Source of the DNA: Pseudobacteriovorax sp. | GTDB lineage: Bacteria; Bdellovibrionota_B; Oligoflexia; Oligoflexales; Oligoflexaceae | Direction of reading: 5' to 3' | Length of the DNA: 64,000 nt | Assembly: GCA_013215145.1 (NCBI GenBank) | Contig: JABSRP010000037.1 | Coordinates: forward strand, 21,270 to 85,269 | Shown here: in pieces, positions 19,529 through 29,522 of the stretch | Layout of the letters: each line of letters starts with the position of its first letter | How positions within the stretch are numbered: the first letter of the stretch is position 1 | Program-made: the position numbers and the translations under genes | The notes under the pieces: model-generated | Database searches by the model: none | What the model saw: the letters and a program-made list of their open reading frames with translations, nothing else | Told to the model about the DNA's origin: nothing

Positions 19529-20191
19529 TTATCGATTCCTGGAAGGCTCCGGTATCAGTATTTCATCTCCATCGTTGTAAACTTCTATGGAGACACCATT
19601 TACCATAGGACGAAAAACATGAACCTCAGCTCCTGGCTTGGCACATTTTACCATCGGCAAACTACCCTCCTGATTCCAAACAGCTGCACCATCATCACAA
19701 GCGATGCCAACCTTCTTTCCACTAGCAATCAATTTCAAAAAACTTCTGTAACGTCGACATTCACTATCTAGGTGCGAACAAAATATACCAGTTTGTATCC
19801 CTAATTCATACACTTCGGAGTACGTGATAGTTTTTGTATCAACGTTGTTATCATAATCGCAAAGCCCAGACTCATACCAGCATATTCCTCCAGCACTCAA
19901 ACCTGACATGATAATTCCCCTTTTCCATGCTTGCTTTAGTAAATCTAGAACGCCGTAGGCATTCCATTGCTGCAACATCATTCTAGTGTTTCCGCCACCA
20001 ACGTAGATCATATCGCCATCAAAAAATTTACGCCTGATATCATTCCCGTTGACCTCTAATTTATCAAATTAAAATAGATGCTCCACTTCACAGCCAAGTT
20101 GTTTGCCATAAACATTTTCGATGATTTGGCAATAACCAACCGAATCAGAGATAGCAGTGGGAATAAATAGAAGTTTTGGATGTATTTTCAT
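19529..20191 (-). pseudogene. Peptidase E-like (S51) dipeptidase with in-frame stop
   Basis: ATG at 20191 starts a frame reading LLFIPTAISDSVGYC and GCEVEHLF, then a TAA codon (19 to 21 bases into 20051-20071, at 20069-20071). The frame is unchanged afterwards: FDKLEVNG, then DMIYVGGGNTRMML, GLSAGGICWYESG (nucleophile Ser in SAGG) and a normal C-terminus. Total length of 221 codons fits peptidase E, which cleaves Asp-X dipeptides and uses a Ser-His-Glu triad. Without read-through, only an N-terminally shortened product from an internal start is possible and would lack the first strands of the fold. Likely inactive. Confidence 0.75.
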
Positions 20192-20221
20192 GATTCGAAT
20201 CTATTCTATCAATTTAAGACA

Positions 20222-23005
20222 TTATGCCGATGTTTTTTCTATAGATGCAGGGTAGGCCTCTGACATTGGAATCGGTATACGAATACTAAAATCCGTTCCT
20301 TGCCCCACACTACTCCTAACTTTTATCTCCCCATTTCGATCTTCAACAGCCTTCTTCAGTGCAGCTAAGCCCACACCACGTCCCGAGATCAAGGTTGCCT
20401 CGTTACGGGTAGAAAATCCTTCGTAAAAAATATAGTCGAGAATCTCAGAATCTGACAGTTTTTTCGACTCGTCATGAGATAATATTTGTCGTTCACTCAA
20501 GCGTTTTCGGAGTAAATTCGTATTAATTCCGCTACCATCATCAGTGACGGTAATCCTAATACCTTCGACCTCTTCCTCAACAGTGACCTTAATTAGTCCA
20601 TGTTCCGATTTGGAACCACGGTCTTCAGGGAATTCGATTCCATGATCGATACTGTTTCGAATGACGTGAACAAGATTCTGGATTACGTATCGAAGGTACT
20701 CCTCGTCGAGCAGAATGTTTCCACCCTGCAACTCAAATTGCACTTTCTTTTGCATTTTCTTGGCAAGTAAGTAAAGATTCTCTTCGAGGTGGTAGAATAT
20801 TTTTCTGGCCGGAAGTCTTCGGATCGAAGCCTCCCATTGACGAAACGATTTAAGAGCGCCATCTATACTATCTTCGTCTTCTAGAGTCGCATGGAGTTGG
20901 TCAATTGTAGATCTCTTTATGACATAGTTTTTTTCCTCAAGATTTGTTGGATCGAGGCCAAATACTTCGCTATTTTCGTTGATAAAGGCTAAAAATGAGT
21001 TTTCGAGTTCCAAAAGATCATCAGAAGATAGTTCAGACTTATTTTCTAATTCATGAATCGCAGTTACAAATGTTTCAAGACCAAAAGATGCAAAATTACC
21101 TTTCAACGTATGAAGGATGAAGGCCAAATTTTCATCTGTAGACTCACCTATTCCTATAGACAAAGCCTTAATCTGATCTATAGCCTCTATGGCAAAGATT
21201 TTAAACGCCAATCGATCTCGCACGATATGCAAGAGAGTCCGATTATTTTTGTTTTCTCGCTCTGTAAGTTCGAGAACAGTGCTATCATTGACGGTGAAGA
21301 GGACTGCACGGACGGACGAATCAGGTCCTCGAATCACTGAACCTTCACACTTGACTACCCGATTGTGGGCGGTAAAACGCTCACCAATTTGCTTAAGGCT
21401 GACATCTTCAGGCAAGCGATCATAGAATACCTGATCTAAGGATAGCTCGATATGTTCGCGACCACGACTATCCATATCAAATAGATCAGCAAAGTGCACG
21501 CCTGCATGAATACTGCGTCCAAGGATTTTTTCACAGGATTTTGTAAAGCCTTCTTCCACTTCATAATTTGTATTCACTACCAAAAATCCAGACTGAACGT
21601 TATCAACAATTGTGCGAATCGTACGAGTTCGGTCCTCTACCTGACGTTCTAGTTCATGCTTCATGCTTTCGGTGACTTTATTGACTTCGATTTGGGCCTG
21701 AAGTGCTTTTTCCTTGGCCTTTCGAATGGATTTATTGATCTCATAAATCTTTTCAGACTGACCGAGTGATAAAAGTAAGGCCTGCATAATACCACCAATC
21801 TCGAGACCATAAGTTACAACGAAGCTGACGGGAATCAGTCCGTTCTTTTGCATTCCATAAAGTACTGCCATCACCACAAGAGTTATCCAAGCAAGAAAGA
21901 AAAATCTCGCGGGTCGAAACCCCTTAAGGTAGATGTAGAGACTCATGCATATGGTGTAGGTTAGACCAGCCAAACCAGCAGCCATGATGGCTGGGAGAAC
22001 CTTATAAGGGGCAAAGAAGCTCGCGCACATCGTTAAGGAATATAGGACGATTAGGCCTTTAACAAAGACTCTATTTTTCGGAAACTCCTTTAGCGGTAAG
22101 AACACAAAAGCGCAATATACGGGAAAAAAATATGACACAGCGATTGCCACTATAGTCGATTGATTACTCCACCAGATCGAATCTCCCCAGAAATACTCAA
22201 TGCCTAAGCCATCGACAGACAACTTCAGCGCTAGGAAAGAGAGCATCCAGAGTCCGATCGATAAGTATTCTGCCGATCGCGCACCAGCCCACAACGCAAG
22301 ATTATATAGACACATGATTCCCAGGACACCGAAAAATATCCCTCGGAGGTATTGCTCATCATGATCAATATCAAAAAAGGCAGATTTGGTCACCAAATGC
22401 ATGGGAATCTCTGCAGCACCGCCAGACTGTACGCGAAGGTATATGGAAGCGGGTCTATTGGTCTCTACTGGGAGGTTAAAAAGGAAATAGCGGTGATTGA
22501 TTTCCCGCTGACTAAAGGGAAAACGATCTCCCGATCTCTTATGAATCAGCTCGGGACCACCATTGTCGATATAAAGATCGATATAATCTAGGTGACTGTA
22601 CTCAATGGCAAAAAGCCATGAATCGTCAATGATCTCCGTCTGTAAGACGTTAAATCGAAACCAGTAAGCATGCCCGGTCATACCAAAATTTGCGCTTTTC
22701 TCAGGCAAGGGTGAAAAATGCTTTTCGTTCGCTTCATCAAGAACATCATCTATGGTTAACTGCTGGCTCTCGTCGATCATGTATGACGTGTGAGGGCTAA
22801 CATTGTATCGGAGAGACTTTCCGTCAAGACGCAGCACGTCACTGGCTTGAACTGGAGACAGCTCACAAAAGCCCAGGATGATTAGTACCTGCAAGATGAG
22901 AAGAGTTGAAAACCTCAAACAATGAGCCTTTCGCATTAAATTCGATAAGCGTTCTGTAGGGGGTTCGGAAAGGCTTAAGCGATTATTAACTAGTTCATTA
23001 GGCAA
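20222..23005 (-). CDS. 7TMR-DISM sensor kinase with PAS, Hpt and CheA-like HATPase
   Basis: 927 residues from TTG 23005; ATG at 22936 directly before the hydrophobic signal is also possible. A signal peptide is followed by a periplasmic DISMED2-type beta domain (about 55-215), then seven membrane helices (about 218-420). After a coiled coil come a PAS-like domain (about 460-590) and an Hpt domain with ILHTLKGNFASFG (His632). The ATPase has VIRNSIDHGIE, DDGSGI and SGRGVGLAALK. There is no CheW-like or receiver domain. No response regulator is adjacent, so it must act on a distant one. Same output architecture as the kinases at 1, 2701 and 30338. Confidence 0.9.
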   Translation of the reverse strand: MPNELVNNRLSLSEPPTERLSNLMRKAHCLRFSTLLILQVLIILGFCELSPVQASDVLRLDGKSLRYNVSPHTSYMIDESQQLTIDDVLDEANEKHFSPLPEKSANFGMTGHAYWFRFNVLQTEIIDDSWLFAIEYSHLDYIDLYIDNGGPELIHKRSGDRFPFSQREINHRYFLFNLPVETNRPASIYLRVQSGGAAEIPMHLVTKSAFFDIDHDEQYLRGIFFGVLGIMCLYNLALWAGARSAEYLSIGLWMLSFLALKLSVDGLGIEYFWGDSIWWSNQSTIVAIAVSYFFPVYCAFVFLPLKEFPKNRVFVKGLIVLYSLTMCASFFAPYKVLPAIMAAGLAGLTYTICMSLYIYLKGFRPARFFFLAWITLVVMAVLYGMQKNGLIPVSFVVTYGLEIGGIMQALLLSLGQSEKIYEINKSIRKAKEKALQAQIEVNKVTESMKHELERQVEDRTRTIRTIVDNVQSGFLVVNTNYEVEEGFTKSCEKILGRSIHAGVHFADLFDMDSRGREHIELSLDQVFYDRLPEDVSLKQIGERFTAHNRVVKCEGSVIRGPDSSVRAVLFTVNDSTVLELTERENKNNRTLLHIVRDRLAFKIFAIEAIDQIKALSIGIGESTDENLAFILHTLKGNFASFGLETFVTAIHELENKSELSSDDLLELENSFLAFINENSEVFGLDPTNLEEKNYVIKRSTIDQLHATLEDEDSIDGALKSFRQWEASIRRLPARKIFYHLEENLYLLAKKMQKKVQFELQGGNILLDEEYLRYVIQNLVHVIRNSIDHGIEFPEDRGSKSEHGLIKVTVEEEVEGIRITVTDDGSGINTNLLRKRLSERQILSHDESKKLSDSEILDYIFYEGFSTRNEATLISGRGVGLAALKKAVEDRNGEIKVRSSVGQGTDFSIRIPIPMSEAYPASIEKTSA

Positions 23006-23090
23006 ATTCTTTACAGCGCGCTACTGGGGAGGTGAATCGATCAACAAACGGTCCGCTCAAGGTAGGGACCGAAATAAAACAAGAGAGACA

Positions 23091-23384
23091 TCAGTACTCT
23101 TCAACAAATGCCACACGCCACTTGAAACTCTTGTTATCAATATTGTTAAAAAACACGACTTCAGGCAGCGCAAAGTATTGGTCCAGGTAATCATTTTCAA
23201 TTAATACAGTGAAATAGCCCTCTGACACTGTCACAACAAAACCTGACAAGGGGTAATCAGCTCTTGCTAAACAGGAACGATAGTCGGAAGGCAGTCGACT
23301 TTTCCAGTAGACTCTGTCTCCGGAACGTCCTGTCTCTGCACGGTAACTACGTTCGATTTCGATACTCATAACTTGCTCTAACAC
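23091..23384 (-). CDS. Hypothetical protein
   Basis: 97 codons (ATG at 23369 is an alternative start). The product is soluble, without signal peptide, rich in aromatic and charged residues, and ends WRVAFVEEY. It resembles no family I know. It lies upstream of the 7TMR-DISM kinase on the same strand with 85 bp between, so it may be co-transcribed. The coding call rests on length and composition only. Confidence 0.45.
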   Translation of the reverse strand: MLEQVMSIEIERSYRAETGRSGDRVYWKSRLPSDYRSCLARADYPLSGFVVTVSEGYFTVLIENDYLDQYFALPEVVFFNNIDNKSFKWRVAFVEEY

Positions 23385-23450
23385 GCTCTTATCGTGGTTA
23401 CCAGAAACAAGTTCTGAGTAGAGTTTTGCTTTTGGGCAGAAACCTTGCTC

Positions 23451-23999
23451 CTAGTCGTAAAGGATATTTTCTACCTGCTGAAACTCTCTAACTTCAAGCG
23501 TGATATCGTCAATGGCAAAAAACACTGGATCATAGTCCCAGAAAGATCTGCAAATGTTTATTTCAATCTTACCGGTTTGTGTCGTCATACCTGTCATGCT
23601 AATAGTTTCTGCTGCATCGTTTTGATCCGAGAGAACCGCACTACTATGAGCGATCTTAGTCCGCTTGTTATCAGCTACCAGCCACATACTTCCCGTCACG
23701 ACCCAACTTTTGTCGAGCTCTAGAGTCGAATCACCCAATCCAGCCGAAAACCTAGCCGCCACACGAGAGCCTTGCTTAATCTTTTGATTGGAAGTTTGCG
23801 TGATACAGCCTTGGTCGGTAAACCTTCCGGCGTTATGAAAATAAAGGCGATTGCCTCTAATTTCTAGATCACTAGTTTTTTGGTTCCAGTATTTTGATCC
23901 CTGGCTAAAATCACCATTTTTGATCAAGTTTTGCTGGAATGAACCGTACAGATCAGTAGTTGTCAACAATACTAGAGACATCGTCGTTAGTAATTTCAT
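23451..23999 (-). CDS. Secreted carbohydrate-binding-module-like (jelly-roll) protein
   Basis: 182 residues with signal peptide (LLTTMSLVLLTTTDLYG). The mature start NLIKNGDFSQGSKYWNQ is the common opening of CBM4/9-type galactose-binding-like domains. The end FFAIDDITLEV is the matching final strand. It therefore probably is a single exported beta-sandwich that binds glycan. No catalytic domain is fused and no glycoside hydrolase is adjacent. Confidence 0.65.
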   Translation of the reverse strand: MKLLTTMSLVLLTTTDLYGSFQQNLIKNGDFSQGSKYWNQKTSDLEIRGNRLYFHNAGRFTDQGCITQTSNQKIKQGSRVAARFSAGLGDSTLELDKSWVVTGSMWLVADNKRTKIAHSSAVLSDQNDAAETISMTGMTTQTGKIEINICRSFWDYDPVFFAIDDITLEVREFQQVENILYD

Positions 24000-24212
24000 C
24001 TTAATCCTTTCTATCGTATGAATCGGAAAGCAAATTTATCATGCGGTATGTAACTTTTTAGCATGGGTGTCACAAGCTCAATGAGTCTCGAGACCCCCGA
24101 AGTGTGTTCAGTGCGAAAACACTTTGACGATCTCATTCTAGATTCATCTTTTTCGTGTCCAGTTTTTGATTTATTCATGCCTCGACAAAACAAACAAAAA
24201 GGAGATCGAACA

Positions 24213-25175
24213 ATGACGATGAGACCAAGCTTGAAATATGCCCTGGCAATACTAATGGGCCAACTTCTAAGCATGCCCACTATGGCTGACGACGAATTAC
24301 CAGGTGGAACCATGGGACGATTTAAAATCAACCCACCTAAATTACCTGATGGAGTTAAGGTTGCAAACTATAAGGTCAGAGCAGATGGAAAAATCATCGA
24401 CTTTGAGCGCTCGTATCGAGTCAGAGCGAATCGGACCATCTGTGTAGAAGTGTTATATCCCAGGGGTCCAGGATATCAAGTCCGCGACGCCCAACCGGGT
24501 GATTTGAACAAACGCTACACTCGCTATGTTAGGTCGACTTCCTGGAACGAAAAGGATTGCTCCTTGAAAATTGAAGCAGGAAAAACCGTCGAGTATGATC
24601 TATCTGCCATCGTACTAAAGCGAGGCGACGTGCCATTAGCTAGTATGGGAGATCCTCTCATAGCAGAGTTAAGAAAGACTGGAGTGAGTTATCCTCGTAT
24701 AGGTGTCATGGGGTATCGCTATCCTGAGGAATTTGGGGAAAGTGGCCTAGCGGTAGTCGTCCCTCAAGGAGAATGGAACTATGCTATTCGCATTAAGAGT
24801 ACCGTTGGTTCGAGTCAGCCACGTTTTTTCAAAAAATATGAGAGGGTTTTCACTTTAAACAGTGGTGATCCGAAAGTAATCAAAACCAATATGGAAGATC
24901 GCAGGTTGCGCGTGGACATGACGTCAACCGATTTAATGTTCTTGAAGTATAACAGTGAAACTATTGCGTTTGATGGTGCCTTAAGGCAAACGGTATGGGC
25001 GCTTCCTGGTGCCAGGGCCTTTTTACACAATGAGCAAAGGGAATACCTACAGGATTTTCCTGATCTAAGAGATTTTTTCGCTTACGACGGATGCGAAACC
25101 TTAAGTTATTCCGATTTCTTCGAGCTTGGAGATATCTATGGCGACATAGAGTTCTATCAACCTGGCTGTGACTAA
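24213..25175 (+). CDS. Secreted protein of unknown function
   Basis: The open frame begins at 24063, but ATG 24213 follows AAAAAGGAGA at 7-8 bp and opens a signal peptide (YALAILMGQLLSMPTMA), so it is the likely start (320 residues). The mature part looks all-beta and is basic and tyrosine-rich, with an acidic C-terminus containing two Cys (CETLSYSDFF and QPGCD). I recognise no domain. It is monocistronic and ends at a shared hairpin with the convergent regulator. Confidence 0.65.
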   Translation: MTMRPSLKYALAILMGQLLSMPTMADDELPGGTMGRFKINPPKLPDGVKVANYKVRADGKIIDFERSYRVRANRTICVEVLYPRGPGYQVRDAQPGDLNKRYTRYVRSTSWNEKDCSLKIEAGKTVEYDLSAIVLKRGDVPLASMGDPLIAELRKTGVSYPRIGVMGYRYPEEFGESGLAVVVPQGEWNYAIRIKSTVGSSQPRFFKKYERVFTLNSGDPKVIKTNMEDRRLRVDMTSTDLMFLKYNSETIAFDGALRQTVWALPGARAFLHNEQREYLQDFPDLRDFFAYDGCETLSYSDFFELGDIYGDIEFYQPGCD

Positions 25176-25186
25176 AATAGTCTAGG

Positions 25187-25221
25187 GTAACAGGGTCTGT
25201 CTAGGACCCCTGTTTACCTCT
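25187..25221. terminator. Bidirectional hairpin between convergent genes
   Basis: GGTAACAGGGTC and the reverse complement of GACCCCTGTTTACC form an imperfect stem around TGTCTAG between two convergent stop codons, with CTCTTT following. It is well placed to end both transcripts. Confidence 0.5.
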
Positions 25222-25225
25222 TTAG

Positions 25226-26023
25226 CTACTGACGAAAAAACTGGGCAGAAAAGTGATAGACGGAATCACATTCGTCATCTTGCAAGACCTCCTGTAGCTG
25301 CCTACGAAAGTCTTTGATCAGCCTCATATACTCAGGAATTTTTTTGGTGTTAATGGCCATAGTGGTGCCAGAAAAGTGCCGTTCATTGATAGACTGTTGA
25401 GACAGAGCTTGACTACCGCGCAATAGGTTTTGACGATGAAAGGAACGAATCGCCTCTGAAGGGATATCATTGATTTGAAGGTTCCTCTGTATGGGAAAGT
25501 AGAGACCATCGTCAGTCTTACCAATCAGCTGTAAGCGAAGCAAAACCCGAAGCGCTGCCTCACCTTTTTTTCCCAAAGAAAACGCCTGACAAATACTCTC
25601 CTGATCCCTCTTAACACCTTTAATATGGAGATATTCAAGAATCGCGGCATGATACCATTGAGCCATAAACTCAAAGGAGGCAATATCCACAGCTAAAGCC
25701 TGAAATAGTCCCTGTTTATTCCTTGCCTTTTCCAATGCCAACTGTTTCCGAGAGGGACTTTTGGCGTTACTCAATTGAACCAGGATGATAAAAAGCTCTT
25801 TTTTATCGTTGGTCCAATCCAGCTTTTCTAATATTGCGTAGGCCGTATCTTCACTGATTCCTCGACGATTTTTGAGAACATTACAAATTAAAGAAGGTGA
25901 CGTTCCCAGATCCCGGCTAAATGCTCTTAGCGAGTACTTTGGACGACGTTCCTGCCTCACTAGCAGCTCTTGAGCCAAAAAACTCCGAAAATCTAAATCA
26001 TCGAAACAATTGTCTACTTGCAT
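25226..26023 (-). CDS. TIGR02147-family transcriptional regulator
   Basis: 265 residues. The N-terminus is DFRSFLAQELLVRQERRPKYSLRAFSRDLGTSPSLICNVLKNRRGIS, with the short xre-like helix-turn-helix found in TIGR02147/DUF4423 proteins of Fibrobacteres and Bdellovibrionota. The rest is a helical C-terminal domain. Such proteins are often encoded beside secreted proteins. Here it follows the RCC1-like secreted protein by 18 bp on the same strand, so it may regulate that operon. Confidence 0.85.
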   Translation of the reverse strand: MQVDNCFDDLDFRSFLAQELLVRQERRPKYSLRAFSRDLGTSPSLICNVLKNRRGISEDTAYAILEKLDWTNDKKELFIILVQLSNAKSPSRKQLALEKARNKQGLFQALAVDIASFEFMAQWYHAAILEYLHIKGVKRDQESICQAFSLGKKGEAALRVLLRLQLIGKTDDGLYFPIQRNLQINDIPSEAIRSFHRQNLLRGSQALSQQSINERHFSGTTMAINTKKIPEYMRLIKDFRRQLQEVLQDDECDSVYHFSAQFFRQ

Positions 26024-26041
26024 AAGGTCGCCCCCTCATGT

Positions 26042-27631
26042 CTAACGTCGTCTTAATGGAGTCGGAATCTTTGAAATCAACCCAAATTGATCACGTCCAT
26101 AACAGCCAACCCCTCGATCATCGAGAAGACAAAACGTCTCATTGCTCTGTAGCTTGAATTGAAAATCACCCTCGATTGCTATTTTGCCGTTGACCCTTTC
26201 GACCCCATAACAGGCTAGGAAAACATTATCAGAAGCGCAGACGGAGCGCTTACTACCATAGATTTTTTTCGGAAGGAGATTGATTTCAGAAAAATACTGC
26301 CTTGCCCCAGTGCTGATTTGATCACTAAGCCCACAGTCCCAAACACCGTCAGTATCTGTAGTACACAAGGACTCTGACGATGAGATATATGCCGACTGGC
26401 TGAGTCTTTCAACAAGGTCGTAGGTAGTAGAGTCTGAGACGGAGCAATCTACGATGCCGCTACTCTTCCAGCAATAGCCACCCCATTTTAAAACATACAG
26501 TTCCAGGTCACTGGATTCGGAGGGAAGAAGCCAGTAATCGGAATTTATTTTAGACCATTGTCGGCACTCAAGATTCTGCTTGGAACGTCCGCACAGAACT
26601 TCCTTGTCGGCGTACATGGATTCCAAGGGGTAAATCCAACCTTCCGTCCAAAACCTTTCCTCTGCATCCCCGTCGGCCAAGCATTCAACGTCACCGTTAC
26701 CCATCAAGCCACAAAGGATGCGATCATTGGCCACAAGCTGAATAGCTCCATCCAATCGTCGTAATTTCAACTTCGAGGGAGCGAGATCGCCCCAGCAACT
26801 GATAGTGGCTTCTTCGCTTTCAAAAATACACGCGAAACCCCGCCCCATCACTAACGATCGTTTGCTCTCCGATTTCACATCGGAAACCGGTCCCACCTGC
26901 TCGGGTTGAAGGCCGAGATTTAAAAAGGTCGCATAGATATCAGCCGTAGAAATGTTTTCCTCTAGAAAATCTAAACCATGCAAATACCTGTTCAAAAGAC
27001 GAAGATTCTCTGTATCAACATCCTCTCGACCGGCGAAGTAATCCCAAAGCCACTCATGGATTACCAAAAATGAGATTTGAATATTCTTGCTAGTGGCCTC
27101 TAGAGTTTGAAAGATATTTTCGTCGTAGTAGTAACGCACAGAATTATTGGGGCCTGGTTTTTGGATCACCGCTTGATGGAACGGGAGTAAATCAGGATCC
27201 GACGTCACCTCGGACAAACAGTGAGCAGGGGGAAGGGAAATAAGATCTTCGGTTTTGATATCTATTAACCGATTCTCTTGATCTTGACCCACATTGATCC
27301 ACAACCGACGCAAACTCGGATTTTTACTGAATACGAGCTCTAGGTAGCTGGTCAAATCTGATGCCAGTTTGGGAAAACGACCGTCAAACACCGTTACGAT
27401 TTTTTCCGCTAGATCTTGCCAATGTTGTTCCGGTGCTATAGAGCCACCAAGAAAGTCATAGTTATAGGTTAGGGCATAGTCTAAGCTATACCAACCTGTC
27501 AGTGTTTGATCAGGCGTATCTCGGCAAAATACAGCGTCACCACCGTTACCGACATCGACGCCAACGGCAAATCCACGGGCATCTATCAACAGTGCCAATG
27601 AGAATAAATAAACAAAAAAATAAGCTTTCAT
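26042..27631 (-). CDS. Secreted protein with N-terminal GNGGD motif and C-terminal RCC1-like repeats
   Basis: The frame opens at 27727, but ATG 27631 directly precedes a signal peptide (AYFFVYLFSLALLIDARGFA), giving 529 residues. The mature start VDVGNGGDAVFC is a recurrent opening of exported proteins in this group. The first half is helical and unassigned. The second half has spaced units such as FACIFESEEATISCWGD and LCGLMGNGDVECLADG, ending in CYGRDQFGLI. These resemble degenerate RCC1/BNR-like propeller blades with a Cys pair each. It probably forms an operon with the TIGR02147 regulator. Confidence 0.7.
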   Translation of the reverse strand: MKAYFFVYLFSLALLIDARGFAVGVDVGNGGDAVFCRDTPDQTLTGWYSLDYALTYNYDFLGGSIAPEQHWQDLAEKIVTVFDGRFPKLASDLTSYLELVFSKNPSLRRLWINVGQDQENRLIDIKTEDLISLPPAHCLSEVTSDPDLLPFHQAVIQKPGPNNSVRYYYDENIFQTLEATSKNIQISFLVIHEWLWDYFAGREDVDTENLRLLNRYLHGLDFLEENISTADIYATFLNLGLQPEQVGPVSDVKSESKRSLVMGRGFACIFESEEATISCWGDLAPSKLKLRRLDGAIQLVANDRILCGLMGNGDVECLADGDAEERFWTEGWIYPLESMYADKEVLCGRSKQNLECRQWSKINSDYWLLPSESSDLELYVLKWGGYCWKSSGIVDCSVSDSTTYDLVERLSQSAYISSSESLCTTDTDGVWDCGLSDQISTGARQYFSEINLLPKKIYGSKRSVCASDNVFLACYGVERVNGKIAIEGDFQFKLQSNETFCLLDDRGVGCYGRDQFGLISKIPTPLRRR

Positions 27632-27962
27632 GGCATCACCCAAAATAGTCTTAACACTAGGGGAAAACGTGCCCTGAAATAGCAATTCTCGATGAATAAA
27701 GCAACACAGCAAGCTCGTCCGACCCATACGACTTTTAAAAGGAATTTTTGCAGTTATTGCTCATCCGATTGAAGCATGATTTATCTCCCTCTTAGTCTCG
27801 TAGAACCATTAGTGATTCTGGAAAGATCGGTAAAATTATCTAGATAAATTAAAACGCACCTAGGGGTTTTCTTAGAAACCCATGGGTGCTCAATCAAACA
27901 ATTATGCTAAAATAGCTTAACTATCTATGAGTAATATTATCGCTTTGATATGAGGATGCGCT

Positions 27963-28685
27963 GTGAGTCAAAAACCCCAACATGAACTCTCGACTTTGGA
28001 TGTATCACTAAAAGCCCTTTTCACTGGGTATTTGCTTGTCGTGGGCCTTGGGCTCTGTATGGCTTTTGCACAGATTTTGTTTACTCACGGGATGGCCGAT
28101 GGGAAGTTTGGGCTATCGGTGGACGATATAGTTTATAGCTACTATGGAAATCGAGAGGGTAGTCGCCTCGAGATGAAACTTCAGGGATCAATGAAACTTA
28201 TGGCCGATGAAGCTACGCGGGCCGAGATCATTAAATGGGTCAGAAGTGGATCACCAGAAGACACTTGGAATGAAAGTATTCAAACGCTAGTCACAGCCAA
28301 CTGTGTGCGATGTCATGGAGTTATTCCGGGCATTCCAGATTATAGGACTTACGAAGGTATCAAGACGGTCACCGCAATAGACGAAGGAGCCACCGTCCCA
28401 ACCCTTGCAAGAGTGTCTCATATTCACCTCTTCGGCATCGCATTTATATTTTTCTTTATCGGCTTTATTTTTACAAAAACCTCTGGCATTCCGGGCTGGC
28501 TAAAGGTAACAGCTATCTCGTTTCCCTACGGCTTTCTTGCTACCGATGTCTTTTCTTGGTGGGCAACGAAGTGGATTCCCGAATTTGCTTATCTGACTAT
28601 TATATCAGGCACTGGGTACTCGATAGCATCGGCATTTATGATTTTCACGAGTTTATATCAAATGTGGATTCCGCGGAAAAAGTAA
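27963..28685 (+). CDS. Membrane-anchored cytochrome c-type protein
   Basis: 240 residues from GTG 27963 (GAGGA at 6-7 bp). One N-terminal membrane helix (about 18-42) leads to a short exported domain with a single covalent heme motif CVRCH (Cys114 to His118). Three more helices follow, the first preceded by HIHLFG, where extra His might ligate metal or heme. A respiratory electron-transfer role is likely. No oxidase subunit is adjacent, and the exact complex is unknown. Confidence 0.75.
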   Translation: MSQKPQHELSTLDVSLKALFTGYLLVVGLGLCMAFAQILFTHGMADGKFGLSVDDIVYSYYGNREGSRLEMKLQGSMKLMADEATRAEIIKWVRSGSPEDTWNESIQTLVTANCVRCHGVIPGIPDYRTYEGIKTVTAIDEGATVPTLARVSHIHLFGIAFIFFFIGFIFTKTSGIPGWLKVTAISFPYGFLATDVFSWWATKWIPEFAYLTIISGTGYSIASAFMIFTSLYQMWIPRKK

Positions 28686-28701
28686 GCCCCATAGGGGGCT
28701 T
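28684..28701 (+). terminator. Short GC hairpin after the cytochrome gene
   Basis: AAGCCCC and GGGGCTT form a 7-bp stem with a 4-nt loop right at the stop codon. No T tract follows, so termination by this element alone is uncertain. Confidence 0.35.
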
Positions 28702-28753
28702 GCGAGAAGGTATTTAATTCGTTGCCCTTCCACATACCAGAGATACTTTCCTA

Positions 28754-29179
28754 TCAAACAGGATATTGATTCCGTTCCGATTCAATGTCGCTTAGATATT
28801 CGACGACTTCCCATTCCAAACCAAAACTATCAAAAAAGTATCGACGCTTGCGATGAGGATGGGGAGGCGCCGTGATCCCTTCGCGAAACCCTTTTTCCTT
28901 GAGCCTTATAGCTACGGAATCGACGTCTTGTACCACCCAGGCCAAGTGATTTATACCCACATCTTGATACTTTCTAATCTCCAGATTTTCAAGATCGCTA
29001 TCATGAGGTTCTTGCAAGGCGATATAGAAGTCACTATGTCCCACATGAGCCCAACGGTAGCTATCTTTTGGGGTTTCATCATGGCGAACCCTAAATGTGG
29101 GATCTATAGTCGTTAGGAAGGCAATCGCTTCGTCGATATTAGGAACTGTGATATTTGCGTGCTCAAGATATGTTTTCAT
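28754..29179 (-). CDS. VOC (glyoxalase/dioxygenase superfamily) protein
   Basis: ATG 29179 follows AAGGAGAG at 6 bp and is preferred over the longer frame from 29254. 141 residues. LEHANITVPNIDEAIAFL is the opening of a vicinal-oxygen-chelate module. INHLAWVVQDVDSVAIRLKEKGF is the second module, and RRYFFDSFGLEWEVVEY closes it with a metal-type Glu. Metal positions look conserved (His near residue 6, His mid-protein and Glu at the end). The substrate is unknown. Confidence 0.8.
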   Translation of the reverse strand: MKTYLEHANITVPNIDEAIAFLTTIDPTFRVRHDETPKDSYRWAHVGHSDFYIALQEPHDSDLENLEIRKYQDVGINHLAWVVQDVDSVAIRLKEKGFREGITAPPHPHRKRRYFFDSFGLEWEVVEYLSDIESERNQYPV

Positions 29180-29522
29180 TTTACTCTCCTTTTCGTTAAC
29201 TAGATGCTTCCAATCACAATGACATTTGTAGATCTTAAAGGGTGTTTGGTCCATAAATCTGACAAAACCTTGGCAGATTGCTAATTTGTTGGCTTATTCT
29301 CGATAAGATAGACCAAGCTTTTCGAAGTCGATTCCCCTGCTTATGCCAAAAACATACTTAAATAACTGTTTTAATTGATATTTATTTATTCTAAGCCCCT
29401 TTACTCTCCAAACATTCGGAGCAGGGAGCAAAACTTGAAAAAACGAAACATCGACCCTGTAATTCCCGACTGGCTCAGAGTATTTAAAACCTAGGAATAT
29501 TGATCAATCAAAGGAGAATAAC

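Noticed and set aside
28684..28701. Classical terminator after the cytochrome gene
   Set aside because: No T tract; kept only as a low-confidence hairpin.
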